A program made the position numbers and the translations under genes. The notes below the pieces were generated by a model. It ran no database searches and was not told the origin of the DNA. It saw only the letters and a list, made by a program, of their open reading frames with translations. This document shows positions 63,758 through 64,000 of a stretch of DNA of 64,000 nucleotides, piece by piece. Numbering within the stretch: position 1 is the stretch's first letter; every line of letters begins with the position of its first letter. This DNA comes from Nitrospira tepida (GTDB lineage Bacteria; Nitrospirota; Nitrospiria; Nitrospirales; Nitrospiraceae), in contig NZ_OX365700.1 in the NCBI RefSeq assembly GCF_947241125.1, forward strand, positions 1,612,001-1,676,000, read 5' to 3'.

Positions 63758-64000
63758 ATGAGTGAACAAGAAACCGCGACGACGCCCAAGCAATGGTATG
63801 TGATCCATACCTATGCCGGCTTTGAAGGTCGGGTCAAGGCCAGTCTCATCGAGCGGGCCGGCCAGATGGGCATGACCGACAGGATGGGGCAAGTCCTCGT
63901 GCCGACGGAAGACGTCATCGAGATCAAGGACGGGAAGCGGCGCACGTCCAAGCGAAAGTTTTTTCCGGGCTATGTTTTGGTCGAATTGGAAACGCCGCTG
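63758..64000 (+). CDS. nusG: Transcription termination/antitermination protein NusG (N-terminal part)
   Basis: 81 residues to the right edge. KQWYVIHTYAGFEGRVKASL and RKFFPGYVLVELE are the NGN domain, which binds RNA polymerase. The KOW domain lies beyond the window. Confidence 0.95.
   Translation, partial: MSEQETATTPKQWYVIHTYAGFEGRVKASLIERAGQMGMTDRMGQVLVPTEDVIEIKDGKRRTSKRKFFPGYVLVELETPL

Overview
The window is high-GC bacterial chromosome and most resembles Nitrospira (Nitrospirota). That assignment is inference. It rests on the EF-Tu sequence at the right end (an unusual switch I plus otherwise canonical EF-Tu), a squalene/phytoene synthase next to a cupredoxin, many small c-type cytochrome, ferredoxin and lipoprotein genes, and several families of short dispersed repeats. 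No rRNA operon is present to settle it.

Layout. 1-2903 (minus strand): the edge of a type III-B (Cmr) CRISPR locus, with a truncated cas6, a CARF-domain gene, cmr1 and the start of cmr2/cas10; no repeat array is inside the window. 3136-8252: a phosphorelay cluster (Hpt protein, hybrid kinase, REC-GGDEF diguanylate cyclase, REC protein). 8577-16334: housekeeping and envelope genes (YqeY, MFS transporter, FmdB-type zinc ribbon, glutathione peroxidase, HtpX, cupredoxin plus squalene/phytoene synthase). 17004-17874: an MNT/HepT toxin-antitoxin pair with both genes broken. 17994-20797: two ferredoxin-like genes, two unknowns, alanine dehydrogenase. 20829-23300: tRNA-Pro, a tandem stem-loop array, acylphosphatase, an RpoS-like sigma factor, apt. 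23447-28699: DksA-like protein, queC, cytochrome c, an SPFH lipoprotein with a perfect terminator, a DUF72 gene. 28848-33936: 4-alpha-glucanotransferase, then a histidine kinase and sigma-54 activator pair. 33923-37282 (minus): lipoprotein, Lrp-type sensor domain, a DpnII-like protein lacking its acidic catalytic residues, and two PilZ proteins.

37550-44338 is a 6.8 kb integrative element in the 3' half of tRNA-Arg(CCU). It has a 45-bp direct repeat at its ends, a tyrosine integrase, two ribbon-helix-helix genes flanking a palindromic operator, a primase-type replication module and two unrecognised cargo genes. 44496-57788 holds lipoproteins, a Gld-like ABC export operon, RlpA, HEAT-repeat proteins and glycogen phosphorylase. 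58004-61024 holds a UvrD/Rep helicase and a HExxH secreted protein. 61237-64000 is the classic tRNA-tuf-rpmG-tRNA-secE-nusG block, in which tuf reads with a one-base deletion.

The most unusual layer is the repeats. At least 14 copies of a 50-75 bp stem-loop family lie in 64 kb. Three of them supply the Shine-Dalgarno sequence of the gene that follows, three begin exactly at the CCA end of a tRNA gene, four form a tandem array, and one is nested inside a second element. A separate 187-bp element with 20-bp inverted ends occurs twice and each copy supplies the stop codon of its neighbour. A third, 269-bp element has 19-bp perfect inverted ends.
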